Shown piece after piece: positions 1 to 8,886 of a DNA stretch of 64,000 bases (position 1 is the first letter of the stretch; each line of letters begins with the position of its first letter). Source of the stretch: Thermus tengchongensis (GTDB lineage: Bacteria; Deinococcota; Deinococci; Deinococcales; Thermaceae); the NCBI RefSeq assembly GCF_021462405.1, contig NZ_JAKEDU010000001.1, forward strand, positions 124,001-188,000. The letters run 5' to 3'. Below the pieces are notes generated by a model. The model did not search any database, was not told where the DNA came from, and saw only the letters and a list, made by a program, of their open reading frames with translations. The translations under genes were made by a program, and so were the position numbers.

Positions 1-758
1 CTCGGCCCCGGGTGGCCATCCTGGCAGAACGGGCCGCTTGGGCCGACCCCCTGGTGGAAACCGCAGGCCGCCTCTTCGCCGCCCCCCCACCCCAAGGGTA
101 CGGGGCCGAGGTGGTGGGCACCTGGCGGCCTTCGGCCACGGCCACCGACGTGACCCCAGAACTCACGGCCATCCAGCGGGCCGGGGCCCAGGTGATCTTC
201 ACCGTGCTCTCCGGCCCCGTGGGGGTGCCCTTCGGGCGGGACTGGGGCCGCCTGAGGATCCCCGCCGCCCCCGTGGGCATCAATGTGGAGGCCCAGCAGG
301 AAACTTGGCTCAGGGCCACGGACAACCTCGGGACCTACGTGGCCACCCTGAACTCCCTGGCCCCGGGCGTAGCCATTACCCCGAGGACCATCCCCTTCAT
401 CAGCACCTTCCAAGCCCGCTTCCGCCAGTTCCCCATCTACACGGCCAGTGGGGCCTACGGGGCGATTCACATCCTGGCCGAGGCCCTGACCCGCGCGGGC
501 ACCACCAACGTGGACGCGGTGGTGCGGGCCCTCGAGGCCACCGACTACACTGGGCCCACAGGGCGCATCGTCTTCGATCGAACCCACGACGTCACCTGGG
601 GCCCCGGGTACACCACGGGCCTAGGGGTGCAGTGGGTGGGCGGCCGGATGCAGGCCTTCTGGCCCCGCAACTGGCAGGTGGAAGGCCGGGTGGTGAGCTA
701 CGCCGGGGTGCGCCCCTATCAGCTCCCCCCTTGGGTGGTGGAGGCCTGGAGAAGGTAG
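1..758 (+). CDS. Liv-type ABC transporter substrate-binding protein, C-terminal part (5' truncated by window edge)
   Basis: The frame is open from the left edge (codons begin at base 3), so about 252 C-terminal residues are visible and the start and signal peptide lie outside. The product resembles the second lobe of type-1 periplasmic binding proteins of the Leu/Ile/Val family, which deliver ligand to an inner-membrane ABC transporter. The Liv-family reading rests mainly on context: its TAG stop is followed directly by the ATG of a LivH-type permease at 759, and livM, an acyl-CoA ligase, livG and livF follow. The ligand cannot be read from sequence; the linked ligase suggests a carboxylate rather than an amino acid (inference). 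Confidence 0.8.
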   Translation, partial: RPRVAILAERAAWADPLVETAGRLFAAPPPQGYGAEVVGTWRPSATATDVTPELTAIQRAGAQVIFTVLSGPVGVPFGRDWGRLRIPAAPVGINVEAQQETWLRATDNLGTYVATLNSLAPGVAITPRTIPFISTFQARFRQFPIYTASGAYGAIHILAEALTRAGTTNVDAVVRALEATDYTGPTGRIVFDRTHDVTWGPGYTTGLGVQWVGGRMQAFWPRNWQVEGRVVSYAGVRPYQLPPWVVEAWRR

Positions 759-1622
759 ATGCTCGCCGCCATCCTGGTTAACGGCCTGGTCCTGAGCGGC
801 ATCTACGGGATGCTGGCCCTCGGCTTCGCCCTCACCTACGGGGTGGCCCGCATCCTGAACCTGGCCCACACCGCTTTCTACATGGCCGCCGCCTACGCCC
901 TTTTCTTCTTCCTGGGACTCATGGGTTTCGCCCCGGCGGCTCTTCTCTCTGCCCTTTTGGTCCTGGGGCTGGCCCTCCTGGCCTACTGGTTCTTTCTGGA
1001 ACCCCTCAAGGAGTACGAGGCCACGGTCCTCATCGTCACCATCGCCCTGGCCCTCCTCCTCCAGGAAGTGGCCCTCCTCCTCTTCGGCGGGCACTTCCGC
1101 TCTGTCCCTGCCCTGCTTCCAGGGTTCGTGGAGATCCTGGGGGTGCGGGTGGCCCAGCAAGCCCTCCTGGCCCTCCTCTTCGCCGGAGGGGTTCTGCTTT
1201 TGGCCTGGGCCTTCCTGAAGGGAACCCGGCTCGGCCTCAGCATCCGGGCCGCCGCCCAGGACCAGGAGGCAGCGGAGCTTCTGGGGATTAGCCTTTCCCG
1301 GGCCGGGTACTGGGCCGTGGGGCTCGGGGCCCTGCTGGCCGCCCTGGCGGGCCTGGCCGTAGCCCCCATGGCCACCTTGGAGCCCCACATGTGGATGCCG
1401 CCCCTCCTGGTGGTTCTGGCGGCGGTGGTCCTCGGAGGCCTTGGTAGCCTCCCGGGAGCCCTCCTGGGAGCCTTGGTCCTGGCCTTCGCCGAGGTAACGG
1501 TGGTGAACCTGGTGCCCGGGGGCGCCTTCCTGCGCACCGCCGTGGCCCTCCTCATCCTGGTTTTGGTCCTGGTCCTACGCCCTGAAGGCCTTTTCGGCGC
1601 GTCCTTCGCGGAGGAGCGATGA
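759..1622 (+). CDS. LivH-type ABC transporter permease
   Basis: A 287-residue, highly hydrophobic inner-membrane permease of the branched-chain-amino-acid ABC family, expected to pair with the LivM-type protein encoded next. It has the usual N-terminal pattern NGLVLSGIYGMLALG, the NLAHTAFYM segment, and the C-terminal GGLGSLPGALLGALVLAFAE stretch typical of LivH. About eight membrane segments are evident. The ATG follows the upstream TAG without a gap, and its own stop overlaps the next start by four bases, so the genes are probably translationally coupled. Length is normal for LivH. Confidence 0.88.
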   Translation: MLAAILVNGLVLSGIYGMLALGFALTYGVARILNLAHTAFYMAAAYALFFFLGLMGFAPAALLSALLVLGLALLAYWFFLEPLKEYEATVLIVTIALALLLQEVALLLFGGHFRSVPALLPGFVEILGVRVAQQALLALLFAGGVLLLAWAFLKGTRLGLSIRAAAQDQEAAELLGISLSRAGYWAVGLGALLAALAGLAVAPMATLEPHMWMPPLLVVLAAVVLGGLGSLPGALLGALVLAFAEVTVVNLVPGGAFLRTAVALLILVLVLVLRPEGLFGASFAEER

Positions 1623-2692
1623 CGGGTCCCCTGCGGGTCTGGTCCCTTCCCTGGGCTCTCCTATACCTGCGGCACGAGGTTCTGGCCCTTCCGGGCCGCA
1701 CCTTGGCCCTGCTCTTCGTCCTCTTCCTCCTTCTCTTTCCCCTCTTCAGCCAGGACCCTTACTGGCTCAGGATCCTCACCCTCACCGCCATCTTTGCCCT
1801 CTACGCGGCCAGCTGGGACCTCCTCTCCGGCTACACGGGCCAGGTGAGCCTAGGACACGCCTTCTTCTTCGGCCTTTCCGGCTATACCTCCGCCATCCTG
1901 GGCCGGGAAACGGGGCTCTCCCCTGCCCTCACCATCCCCTTGGGGGCCCTCCTGGCCACCCTGGCGGGGGTGCTGGTAGGCCTCCCCTCCTTAAGGGTGC
2001 GGGGGCCCTACCTCTCCCTGGTCACCTTGGCCTTTCCCATCATCGCCACCGGCCTCATCTTCCTCTTCCCCCGGTTCACCGGGGGGGAGCTCGGGCTTTC
2101 CGGCCTGCCCCGGCTCGGGCAGAGCCGTCTGGAGGAGTATTACCTGGTGGTGGTGATCTTCCTCATTTCCCTTCTCATCCTGTGGAAGCTTGCAAGCTCG
2201 CGAATAGGCCTCCTCTTCCACGCCGTCCGCGAGGACGAGGCCGCGGTGCGCATGGTGGGGGTGAACACCGTGCGCCTTAAGCTCCTGGCCTTCGCAGTAA
2301 GCGCCCTTTTCGCCGGGATTGCCGGTGGGCTTCACGCCCACTATCTGCGGGTGGCGGGGCCGGACAGCCTTTCCCTCTTCAACTCCATCCAGCCCGTCAT
2401 CTGGTCGGTCTTCGGGGGCATCGCCACCATCTACGGTCCCGTGGCCGGCACCTTTCTCCTCTTCCCCATCCTGGAGATCCTGCGGGTCACAGAAGAGCTC
2501 CGGATGCTGGCCTTCGCCCTCCTTATCCTTCTCGTCATGCGCTTCCTGCCCCAAGGGGTGGTCCGGGGCGTCCTGGACCGTTTGGAAGAGGTGTGCCCCC
2601 GGTGCAAGGTGAGGAACGCCTTCACCCGCAGGCACTGCCGGGCCTGCGGGGTGGAGCTGCACCTTCCTGCGGCAAAGGAGGTGAAACCGTGA
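1619..2692 (+). CDS. LivM-type ABC transporter permease with a C-terminal zinc-ribbon-like tail
   Basis: A 357-residue permease, partner of LivH. The family signature SLGHAFFFGLSGYTSAIL lies near residues 77-94, and FGGIATIYGPVAGTFLLFP marks the conserved C-terminal loop and helix. Unusually, the last 35 residues after the final membrane segment carry two CxxC pairs (CPRC and CRAC, ten residues apart), which looks like a small zinc ribbon on the cytoplasmic side. Ordinary LivM proteins end soon after the last helix. The ATG overlaps livH, and the stop overlaps the GTG of the ligase gene by four bases. Confidence 0.88.
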   Translation: MTGPLRVWSLPWALLYLRHEVLALPGRTLALLFVLFLLLFPLFSQDPYWLRILTLTAIFALYAASWDLLSGYTGQVSLGHAFFFGLSGYTSAILGRETGLSPALTIPLGALLATLAGVLVGLPSLRVRGPYLSLVTLAFPIIATGLIFLFPRFTGGELGLSGLPRLGQSRLEEYYLVVVIFLISLLILWKLASSRIGLLFHAVREDEAAVRMVGVNTVRLKLLAFAVSALFAGIAGGLHAHYLRVAGPDSLSLFNSIQPVIWSVFGGIATIYGPVAGTFLLFPILEILRVTEELRMLAFALLILLVMRFLPQGVVRGVLDRLEEVCPRCKVRNAFTRRHCRACGVELHLPAAKEVKP

Positions 2693-4356
2693 CCCAGACC
2701 CTCTACTGGGAGCGCCCTTGGCTGCGCTTCTACCCCCCGGGAACCCCCTCCGAGGTGGAAACCCCTGCGGGCAACGTGGGCCAGAAAATAAGGGAGGCTT
2801 TTGAGGGGAGGAGCCGTGAGGTGGCCCTCCTCTACTACGGTAGGGCCTACCGCTATGGGGAGCTCTTGGAGGCCATCCAGCGCTTCGCCGGCGGCCTCAA
2901 GGCCCTGGGTCTGGCCCCCGGGGACCGGGTGGGGCTCTACCTGGCCAACAGCCCCCAGTTCGTCATCGCCTACCTGGGCATCCTCTGGGCCGGGGGGGTG
3001 GTGGTGCCCGTGAGCCCCCTCTACACCTCCCACGAGCTTCGCCACCAGCTCCTGGACTCGGGGGCCCGCTTCCTGGTGGTCCAGGACGCCCTGCTGGAAA
3101 ACGCCGCCCGAACCGGCGTGGCTTTGGAGGCTACCGTTGTGGCCTCCCTTAAGGAAGCCCTTCCCACGTGGCAAAGGTTGCTGGTGAGAGGGCTTCCCCT
3201 GCCCAAAGGACCCGGAATCCATCCCTTCGCCGACCTGCTCCGGAGCGCCCCCCTCCCTGTTCCCGAGCCCCGGGGAGAGGAGGACCTGGCCGCCCTCCCC
3301 TATACGGGGGGAACCACCGGCCTGCCCAAGGGGGTTGAGATCACCCACGGGAACATCCTGGCGGCCCACCGCATGATCCAAAGCCTGAACCCCCTGGGCC
3401 GGGAAAGCACCATCATGGCCTTCCTGCCCTTCTACCACATCTACGGCCAGGTGGTCCTCCTCCTTGGGGGGCTTCTCTCCGGGGCCAGGCTGGTGGTCTT
3501 CTCCACCCCCGACCCCGACTGGATCCTCGAGGCCATGGTGCGCTACCGGGCCACCCACTTCTTCGGGGTCCCTTCCCTCTACGAGGTCCTCCGGGACCAC
3601 CCCAAGGCCCACTGGGTGGACTGGCGACGGCTAGAGGTGGTGGTAAGCGGGGCCGACACCCTGCACGAGGCTACGGTGGAGGCCTTCAAGCGGCGCACGG
3701 GGAGGGAGATCGCCGAAGGGTACGGGATGACCGAAACCACCTCGGTGAGCCACATCAACCCCCGCGACCGGATAAAGCGGGGCTCTTTCGGCATCCCCCT
3801 GCCGGGCATCCGGGCCCTGGTGGTGGACCCGGAAACCTTGGAGCCCGTCCCCGTGGGGGAGGTGGGGGAGCTGGCCCTGGCCGGACCCAACGTGACCCGG
3901 GGCTACTGGCGGCGGGAGGACGAGAACGCTCGAAGCTTCTTTAGCCAAGGGGGCCTCCGCTTCTTCCGCACCGGGGACCTGGTGCGCATGGACGAGGAGG
4001 GGTATTTCCACTTCTACGACCGGGCCAAGGACATGATCAAGTACAAGGGCCGCCCCGTTTTCCCCCGGGAGATCGAGGAAGCCCTCCGCGCCCACCCCCT
4101 GGTGAAGGCCGCCGGCGTGGTGGGGGTGCCGGACCCCAAGGTAGGGGCCTACCCCAAGGCCTACGTGGTCCTGGAGACGGAGGCCCGGGGCAAGGTGACA
4201 GAGGAGGACCTCCTGGCTTTCCTAAAGGAACGCCTCGCCCCCTACAAGCTCCCCAAGGAGATCGAGTTCCGGGGGGAGCTGCCCAAAACGGATGTGGGCA
4301 AGGTATCGCGCCGGGAGCTCCGGGAGGAGGTCCAGGGTGGATCTGCTGCAGGCTGA
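2689..4356 (+). CDS. AMP-forming acyl-CoA ligase (ANL superfamily)
   Basis: A 555-residue enzyme expected to activate a carboxylic acid with ATP to an acyl-adenylate and then a CoA thioester. The P-loop-like motif YTGGTTGLPKG is at residues 205-215 (the usual Ser is Gly here). YGMTETT follows near 344, the adenosine-binding Asp lies in TGDLV near 430, and the C-terminal catalytic Lys of the DVGK motif is K538. The GTG start at 2689 is chosen because it overlaps the livM stop and follows a strong ribosome site (AAAGGAGGTG, 2674-2683); the frame is open further upstream but that overlaps livM. Lying inside a Liv transporter cluster, it probably traps the imported acid. Fatty, aromatic or branched acids are all possible. 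Confidence 0.88.
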   Translation: MTQTLYWERPWLRFYPPGTPSEVETPAGNVGQKIREAFEGRSREVALLYYGRAYRYGELLEAIQRFAGGLKALGLAPGDRVGLYLANSPQFVIAYLGILWAGGVVVPVSPLYTSHELRHQLLDSGARFLVVQDALLENAARTGVALEATVVASLKEALPTWQRLLVRGLPLPKGPGIHPFADLLRSAPLPVPEPRGEEDLAALPYTGGTTGLPKGVEITHGNILAAHRMIQSLNPLGRESTIMAFLPFYHIYGQVVLLLGGLLSGARLVVFSTPDPDWILEAMVRYRATHFFGVPSLYEVLRDHPKAHWVDWRRLEVVVSGADTLHEATVEAFKRRTGREIAEGYGMTETTSVSHINPRDRIKRGSFGIPLPGIRALVVDPETLEPVPVGEVGELALAGPNVTRGYWRREDENARSFFSQGGLRFFRTGDLVRMDEEGYFHFYDRAKDMIKYKGRPVFPREIEEALRAHPLVKAAGVVGVPDPKVGAYPKAYVVLETEARGKVTEEDLLAFLKERLAPYKLPKEIEFRGELPKTDVGKVSRRELREEVQGGSAAG

Positions 4357-5101
4357 AAACCTTTCCAAGCGCTTTGGGGGCCTGCAAGCCCTTTACAAGG
4401 TGGACCTCCGGGTGAAGGAGGGGGAGATTGTGGGCCTCATCGGCCCCAACGGGGCGGGCAAGACCACCCTCCTGAGGATCCTTCTGGGCATCCACCGCCC
4501 CGACGAGGGGCGGGTGTTCTTCAAGGGGCAAGCGATCACCTCCCTCCCCACCTGGGAGCGGGTGCGCCTAGGCCTAGCCGCCACCTTCCAAAACCCCAGG
4601 CCCCTGAAGCGCCTGCCCGTAATCGCCAACGTCCTGGTAGCGGCCTATGGGCCCCGAGGAGGTAGGAAGGGAGACTGGGTGAAGCGGGCTGAGGCGCGTG
4701 CCCTGGACGCCTTGGAGTTCGTGGGCATCGCCGACAAGGCCAAGGAGCCGGCCTCAGTCCTCTCGGGAGGGGAGCTCAAACGCCTGGAGATCGCCCGCGC
4801 CCTGGCCACGGAGCCCGAGCTCCTTATCCTGGACGAGCCCTTCGCCGGACTCACCCCGGTGGAGACAGAGCTCCTCGCCAAGTCCCTAGCCCGCCTGCGC
4901 AAGGGGGGGAGGTTCGGCAGGCTCCACAGCGAGGGGTGTGCCATGGTGATCATCGAGCACAAGCTTTCCGAGCTCTTCAAGATCGCCGACCGGGTGGTGG
5001 TGCTGCACTTCGGGGAGGTACTGGCGGAGGGAACTCCCGAGGAGGTAGCCCGCAACCCCAAGGTGATCGAGGCCTACCTGGGGGAGGAGACCCATGCTTG
5101 A
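4337..5101 (+). CDS. LivG-type ABC transporter ATPase
   Basis: A 254-residue nucleotide-binding subunit. Walker A GPNGAGKT is at residues 36-43, the ABC signature LSGGE at 142-146, then Walker B LLILDEP and the switch histidine in IIEHK. It powers uptake with the LivF-type protein encoded next. The GTG at 4337 is preferred because GGGAGGAGG lies just upstream and the family start is reproduced; it overlaps the ligase gene end by 20 bases. An insert of about ten residues (KGGRFGRLHSEGC) precedes the switch region. The stop overlaps the livF start by eight bases. Confidence 0.9.
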   Translation: MDLLQAENLSKRFGGLQALYKVDLRVKEGEIVGLIGPNGAGKTTLLRILLGIHRPDEGRVFFKGQAITSLPTWERVRLGLAATFQNPRPLKRLPVIANVLVAAYGPRGGRKGDWVKRAEARALDALEFVGIADKAKEPASVLSGGELKRLEIARALATEPELLILDEPFAGLTPVETELLAKSLARLRKGGRFGRLHSEGCAMVIIEHKLSELFKIADRVVVLHFGEVLAEGTPEEVARNPKVIEAYLGEETHA

Positions 5102-5837
5102 GGTCCGGGGGCTTTCCCTCAGCTACGGCAAGGCCCAGATCCTCTTCGGGGTGGACCTGGAGGTGCGGGAGGGGGAGCTCGTCTGCTTGGTGGGGCCCAA
5201 CGGCGCCGGCAAGACCAGCTTCCTCCGGGCCATCTCCGGCCTGGTCCGCCTCGAGGCCAGGCTCCACCGGGGCAGCAAGGCGGGGGAGATCCGCCTGGAG
5301 GGGGAGGCGCGGTTCTTGGGGAAGCGCATCGACCACCTCCTCCCCCACCAGATCGCCCAGCTGGGCCTCGTCCTCTGCCCCGAAAGGCGGCGGCCCTTCA
5401 AGGAGCTCTCCGTGGAGGAGAACCTCCTGGCCGGGGGGCTCCTCCTGCCCAAGGGGGAAGTGCGGAAGCAGCTCGCCTTTGTTTACGAGCTCTTTCCCAG
5501 GCTCCAGGAGCGCCGGGGCCAGCGGGCAGGCAACCTCTCCGGGGGGGAGCAGCAGATGCTGGCCATCGGCCGGGCCCTCATGGCCCGTCCCAAGCTCCTG
5601 GCCATAGACGAACCCTCCACCGGCCTCGCCCCCAAGGTGCGGGCCCTGGTCTTTGAGCAGATCGCCCGGGTGCGCCAGGAGGGAATCACCGTCCTCCTGG
5701 TAGAGCAGGAGGCAGCCCGGGCCCTGGCCTTGGCCGACCGGGCCTACGTCCTCTCCAACGGGCGCCTGGTGCGCCAAGGGCCCGCCCGGGCCCTTCTGCA
5801 AGACCCCCAGTTCCAAAGGGCCTACTTGGGGCTTTAG
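5094..5837 (+). CDS. LivF-type ABC transporter ATPase
   Basis: A 247-residue second ATPase of the first Liv cluster. Walker A GPNGAGKTS, the signature LSGGEQQMLAIGRAL and Walker B LLAIDEPSTGLAP are all intact, and the C-terminus has the LivF-like VLSNGRLVRQGPA pattern. Between Walker A and the Q-loop it carries an extra charged stretch (around EARLHRGSKAGEIRLEGEA) compared with typical LivF. It is the last gene of the first cluster; 118 non-coding bases follow before the next binding-protein gene. Confidence 0.9.
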   Translation: MLEVRGLSLSYGKAQILFGVDLEVREGELVCLVGPNGAGKTSFLRAISGLVRLEARLHRGSKAGEIRLEGEARFLGKRIDHLLPHQIAQLGLVLCPERRRPFKELSVEENLLAGGLLLPKGEVRKQLAFVYELFPRLQERRGQRAGNLSGGEQQMLAIGRALMARPKLLAIDEPSTGLAPKVRALVFEQIARVRQEGITVLLVEQEAARALALADRAYVLSNGRLVRQGPARALLQDPQFQRAYLGL

Positions 5838-5893
5838 AGCCACCTCCCCCCCGGCGCCCAGCCAGGAACCTTTGCCTTCCAAGGCGGAGCCTC

Positions 5894-5922
5894 TTGCCGG
5901 GTAGTGGCCGGTATGTTATTTT
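5894..5922 (+). promoter_or_regulatory. Candidate promoter of the second Liv cluster
   Basis: TTGCCG at 5894-5899 and TATTTT at 5917-5922 are separated by 17 bases and lie in the AT-richest part of the 118-base gap after livF. A ribosome site AAAGGAGG (5940-5947) precedes the ATG at 5956. The fit to a housekeeping promoter is fair, not proven. Confidence 0.45.
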
Positions 5923-5955
5923 TAGCCCAAGCACAACCCGAAAGGAGGCAGAGCC

Positions 5956-7140
5956 ATGAAGCGCAGGGAGTTCTTAAGGAAGCTGGGCGTGGGTTCTCTG
6001 GCAGCCTTCGGCATGCCCTATTTCGCCGCCGCCCAGGCACGGCCCGTCAAGCTGGCCACCCTCCTTCCCCTCACCGGGCCCTTCGCCTTCGCGGGGAACG
6101 CTGGGCGGGAGGGGTTCGTGGACGGGGTGGACTACGTCAACGAGGTCCAAGGAGGGATTGGAGGCCGCAAGCTGGAGCTCATCATCGAGGACACGGGGTA
6201 CGATGTGGCCAAGGGCACCGCCGCCTTCAACCGGGTGGTATCCCGGGAGCGCCCTGACGAACTCCTCTTCGTCTATGGAGACTCCACCGGCCTTTCCAAG
6301 GCCCTGGCGCCGGAAATCGCCCGCATGGGCCTTCCCTACTCCGCCACCAGCTTCGCCAACGAGCTCGCCGACCCCAAGACCTACCCCACCATCTTCGTCT
6401 TCGGCCCCACCTACAACGACATGATGGAGGCCCTTCTTAGGCAGATCCGCCTGCAAAAGGGCCGGGCTAAGATCGCCTTGGTCTACTCCAACACCGAGTT
6501 CGGACGCGACCCCATCCCCTACGCCAAGGAAAGGGCCAAGGCTCTGGGCATGGAGGTGGTCCACGAGGAGGTGACGCCCCCGGCCTTTACCGACGCCACC
6601 CCCGTGGTGCTGAACCTCCGCCGAGCCAACCCCGACTTCGTCATCCTCCAGGGCTATGCCCTCTCCGCCGAACCCCTCATCCTGCGGGCCGCCCGGGAGC
6701 AGGGCCTGCAGGCTCAGTTCATGGGCACTTACTACTCGGCAGAGCTGGCCCTTATCCAGCGGGCAGGTCCCGCCGCCGAAGGCTTCACCGTCACCTACCA
6801 CAACGCCTACTGGTACGACACCCTGGTGCCGGCGGTGGACGAGATGCGGAAATTCCGCCAGCGGAAGGGGCGGGACACCTCCTACCGCCCCACCTACTAC
6901 ATGGGTAGCCTGGCGGTGGTCCTGGCCATCGCCGAGGCCATGCGCCGGGCGGCGGGGGCGGGCAAGCTCACCCGGGCGGGGGTGGTGGAGTACTTGGAGA
7001 AGCTCGGGGACTACAATGGCCTGGGGCTCCAGCGGAGCTACCAGTTCGTCAACCACCGCCTGCCCTACACCAAGCTCTACCGGGCAAGCGTCAAGGACGG
7101 GCGCTTTAACGCCATCACCGACTGGATCAAGCTGGCTTAG
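5956..7140 (+). CDS. Liv-type ABC transporter substrate-binding protein with a Tat-like signal
   Basis: A 394-residue binding protein of the type-1 Leu/Ile/Val family. The N-terminus MKRREFLRKLG followed by a short hydrophobic stretch and AAAQA is a good twin-arginine export signal, so the protein may be exported already folded. The mature part begins with the typical VKLATLLPLTGPFAFAG segment, and the ligand-pocket pattern DTGYDVAKGTAAFNRVVS follows. It heads the second cluster and is separated from its permease gene by a strong hairpin (7152-7178), a common way to make more binding protein than permease. Ligand unknown. Confidence 0.9.
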   Translation: MKRREFLRKLGVGSLAAFGMPYFAAAQARPVKLATLLPLTGPFAFAGNAGREGFVDGVDYVNEVQGGIGGRKLELIIEDTGYDVAKGTAAFNRVVSRERPDELLFVYGDSTGLSKALAPEIARMGLPYSATSFANELADPKTYPTIFVFGPTYNDMMEALLRQIRLQKGRAKIALVYSNTEFGRDPIPYAKERAKALGMEVVHEEVTPPAFTDATPVVLNLRRANPDFVILQGYALSAEPLILRAAREQGLQAQFMGTYYSAELALIQRAGPAAEGFTVTYHNAYWYDTLVPAVDEMRKFRQRKGRDTSYRPTYYMGSLAVVLAIAEAMRRAAGAGKLTRAGVVEYLEKLGDYNGLGLQRSYQFVNHRLPYTKLYRASVKDGRFNAITDWIKLA

Positions 7141-7151
7141 GCGGATGCCCC

Positions 7152-7178
7152 GCCCGGGCCAGCCAAGCTGGCCCGGGC
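7152..7178 (+). terminator. Hairpin between binding-protein gene and livH (attenuator or mRNA stabiliser)
   Basis: A perfect 12-base-pair stem (7152-7163 with 7167-7178) and a CAA loop lie 11 bases after the binding-protein stop. No T-run follows. In such operons an intercistronic hairpin here usually causes partial termination or protects the upstream message; which applies cannot be decided from sequence. Confidence 0.6.
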
Positions 7179-7191
7179 CCCAGGAAGACCC

Positions 7192-8067
7192 ATGTCCGAC
7201 CTCCTGCCTTACCTCATCGGGGGCCTGGCCAACGGGGCCCTTTACGGCCTGCTGGCCCTGGGCTTTGTGCTCGTCTACCGGGCTACCAGCGTGGTGAACT
7301 TCGCCATCGGGGAGTTCCTGCTGGTGGGGGCCTACCTCACCTACACCTTCGCCCTCTTCCTGCCCTTGCCCCTGGCCATGCTGGCCGCCCTCCCCGCTGC
7401 GTTCCTCTTTGGGATTATTGTGGAGAGGGGTTTCGTGCGGCCCCTTTTGGGGCGGAACGTGGTGGCGGTGATCATGGCCACCATCGGGCTGGCCTCCACC
7501 CTAGACGGGGGAGTACAGCTGGTTTGGGGCCCGGACCTGAAGTACCTTCCGGGGAACCTGCCCAACCTGGGCTTCCAGACCGGGGAGATCTTCGTCTCCT
7601 CCCGGGCGGTGTGGAACCTGCTCCTGGCCCTGCCCCTGGGGCTTGGCCTTCTTTGGCTCCTCCGAAGAAGCCGCTACGGCATCCTGGTGCGGGCCATTTC
7701 CGAAAGGGAGGTGGCTGCCCTGGCCCTAGGGATTCCCACCGCCCGCATCCTGGCGGGGGTCTGGGGGATTTCCGCCCTGCTCGCCACCCTGGCCGGGGCG
7801 CTTTTGGCGGTGGCCAGCGGGGTGGGTCCCAACCTGGTCTTCCTGGGGCTCAAGGTCTTTCCCGTGGCCATCCTGGGGGGCTTGGACTCCGTGGGGGGAG
7901 CTTTGCTGGCGGGCTTTATCCTAGGGATCCTCGAGGCCCTCTCCCAGCGCTACCTGGAAACCGTACTCCCCGGCTTCACCGAAGCCCTGCCCTTCCTGGT
8001 GGTGCTTTTGGTCCTCTTGGTGCGGCCCTATGGCCTCTTGGGAGAACGGCAAATCGAGAGGGTGTGA
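7192..8067 (+). CDS. LivH-type ABC transporter permease (second cluster)
   Basis: A 291-residue membrane permease. GLANGALYGLLALGFVLVYRATSVVNFAIGEFLLVGAYL matches the LivH N-terminus in short blocks, and the C-terminal loop GGLDSVGGALLAGFILGILE is diagnostic. It is only distantly similar to the LivH-type protein at 759, so the two clusters are not a recent duplication. The ATG at 7192 lies 14 bases after the upstream hairpin; CAGGAAG (7181-7187) is the likely ribosome site. Confidence 0.9.
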   Translation: MSDLLPYLIGGLANGALYGLLALGFVLVYRATSVVNFAIGEFLLVGAYLTYTFALFLPLPLAMLAALPAAFLFGIIVERGFVRPLLGRNVVAVIMATIGLASTLDGGVQLVWGPDLKYLPGNLPNLGFQTGEIFVSSRAVWNLLLALPLGLGLLWLLRRSRYGILVRAISEREVAALALGIPTARILAGVWGISALLATLAGALLAVASGVGPNLVFLGLKVFPVAILGGLDSVGGALLAGFILGILEALSQRYLETVLPGFTEALPFLVVLLVLLVRPYGLLGERQIERV

Positions 8068-8106
8068 GGCCCCATGGCCAGGTGAAAGGATGCGGAGAGA
8101 AAAGGC

Positions 8107-8886
8107 ATGATCCTGTCCGTGGAAAACCTCAAAGTGGTCTACCGGGGAGTGATCCTGGCCCTGGACGGGGTTTCCCTAGAGGTGAGGGAGGGGGAAGCGG
8201 TGGCCCTCCTCGGGCCCAACGGAGCCGGCAAGAGCTCCTTGGTGCGGGCGGTGGCGGGGCTTCTGCCCAAATTTGAGGGGCGGGTGCTGGACGGGCACGT
8301 CCGCCTTTTCGGGAAAGAAGCCACCCACTTGGACCCGGTGCGCATCACGGGCCTGGGGCTTACGGCGGTCCTCGAGGGGCGCCCCCTCTTCCGCTACCTC
8401 ACCCCGGTGGAGAACCTGGTGGCCGCCGGGCATCGCCTCTCCTCCCGGGAGCTTAGGGAAGGCATGGAGGAGGTTTTCGCCCGGTTCCCCCGGCTCTACG
8501 AAAGGCGGCACGAGCAGGCCGGCTACCTCTCGGGAGGCGAACAGCAGATGCTCCTCATAGGCATGGCCCTCCTCACCCGGCCCAAGGTGCTGGTGGTGGA
8601 TGAGCCCTCCTTGGGCCTCGCCCCCAAGCTGGTGGAGGAGGTGATGCGCACCCTGGACGCCTTGAGGAAGGAGAAGGGACTAAGCCTCCTCTTGGTGGAG
8701 CAGAACGCCCGGGCAGCCCTGGCCATTGTGGATCGGGTTTACGTCATGGAGCGGGGCCGGGTGGTGTTTGAAGGAGATGCCAAAACCGCCCAGGAAGACC
8801 AGGACGTGATGGAGTTCTACCTGGGCAGGGAGGAAGTGGGCTTCCGCCAGGCCAAGCGCTACCGAAGGAGGAAGCGGTGGGTGTGA
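8107..8886 (+). CDS. LivF-type ABC transporter ATPase (second cluster)
   Basis: A 259-residue ATPase with Walker A GPNGAGKSS, signature LSGGEQQMLLIGMAL and Walker B VLVVDEPSLGLAPKL, then the VEQNA switch region typical of LivF. Its C-terminus is extended with a basic tail (KRYRRRKR). It lies 39 bases after livH and its end overlaps the following livG start by ten bases. Gene order here (binding protein, H, F, G, ligase, M) differs from the first cluster. Confidence 0.9.
   Translation: MILSVENLKVVYRGVILALDGVSLEVREGEAVALLGPNGAGKSSLVRAVAGLLPKFEGRVLDGHVRLFGKEATHLDPVRITGLGLTAVLEGRPLFRYLTPVENLVAAGHRLSSRELREGMEEVFARFPRLYERRHEQAGYLSGGEQQMLLIGMALLTRPKVLVVDEPSLGLAPKLVEEVMRTLDALRKEKGLSLLLVEQNARAALAIVDRVYVMERGRVVFEGDAKTAQEDQDVMEFYLGREEVGFRQAKRYRRRKRWV

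Noticed and set aside
41-781. Second plus-strand frame overlapping the truncated binding-protein gene
   Set aside because: It is Arg/Pro/His-rich with no domain pattern and conflicts with the frame that continues into livH.
2431-3612. Long minus-strand open frame (393 codons) opposite the first acyl-CoA ligase
   Set aside because: It is antisense to a gene with full family motifs and is rich in Gly, Pro and His. High GC at third positions in Thermus genes removes stops from the opposite strand.
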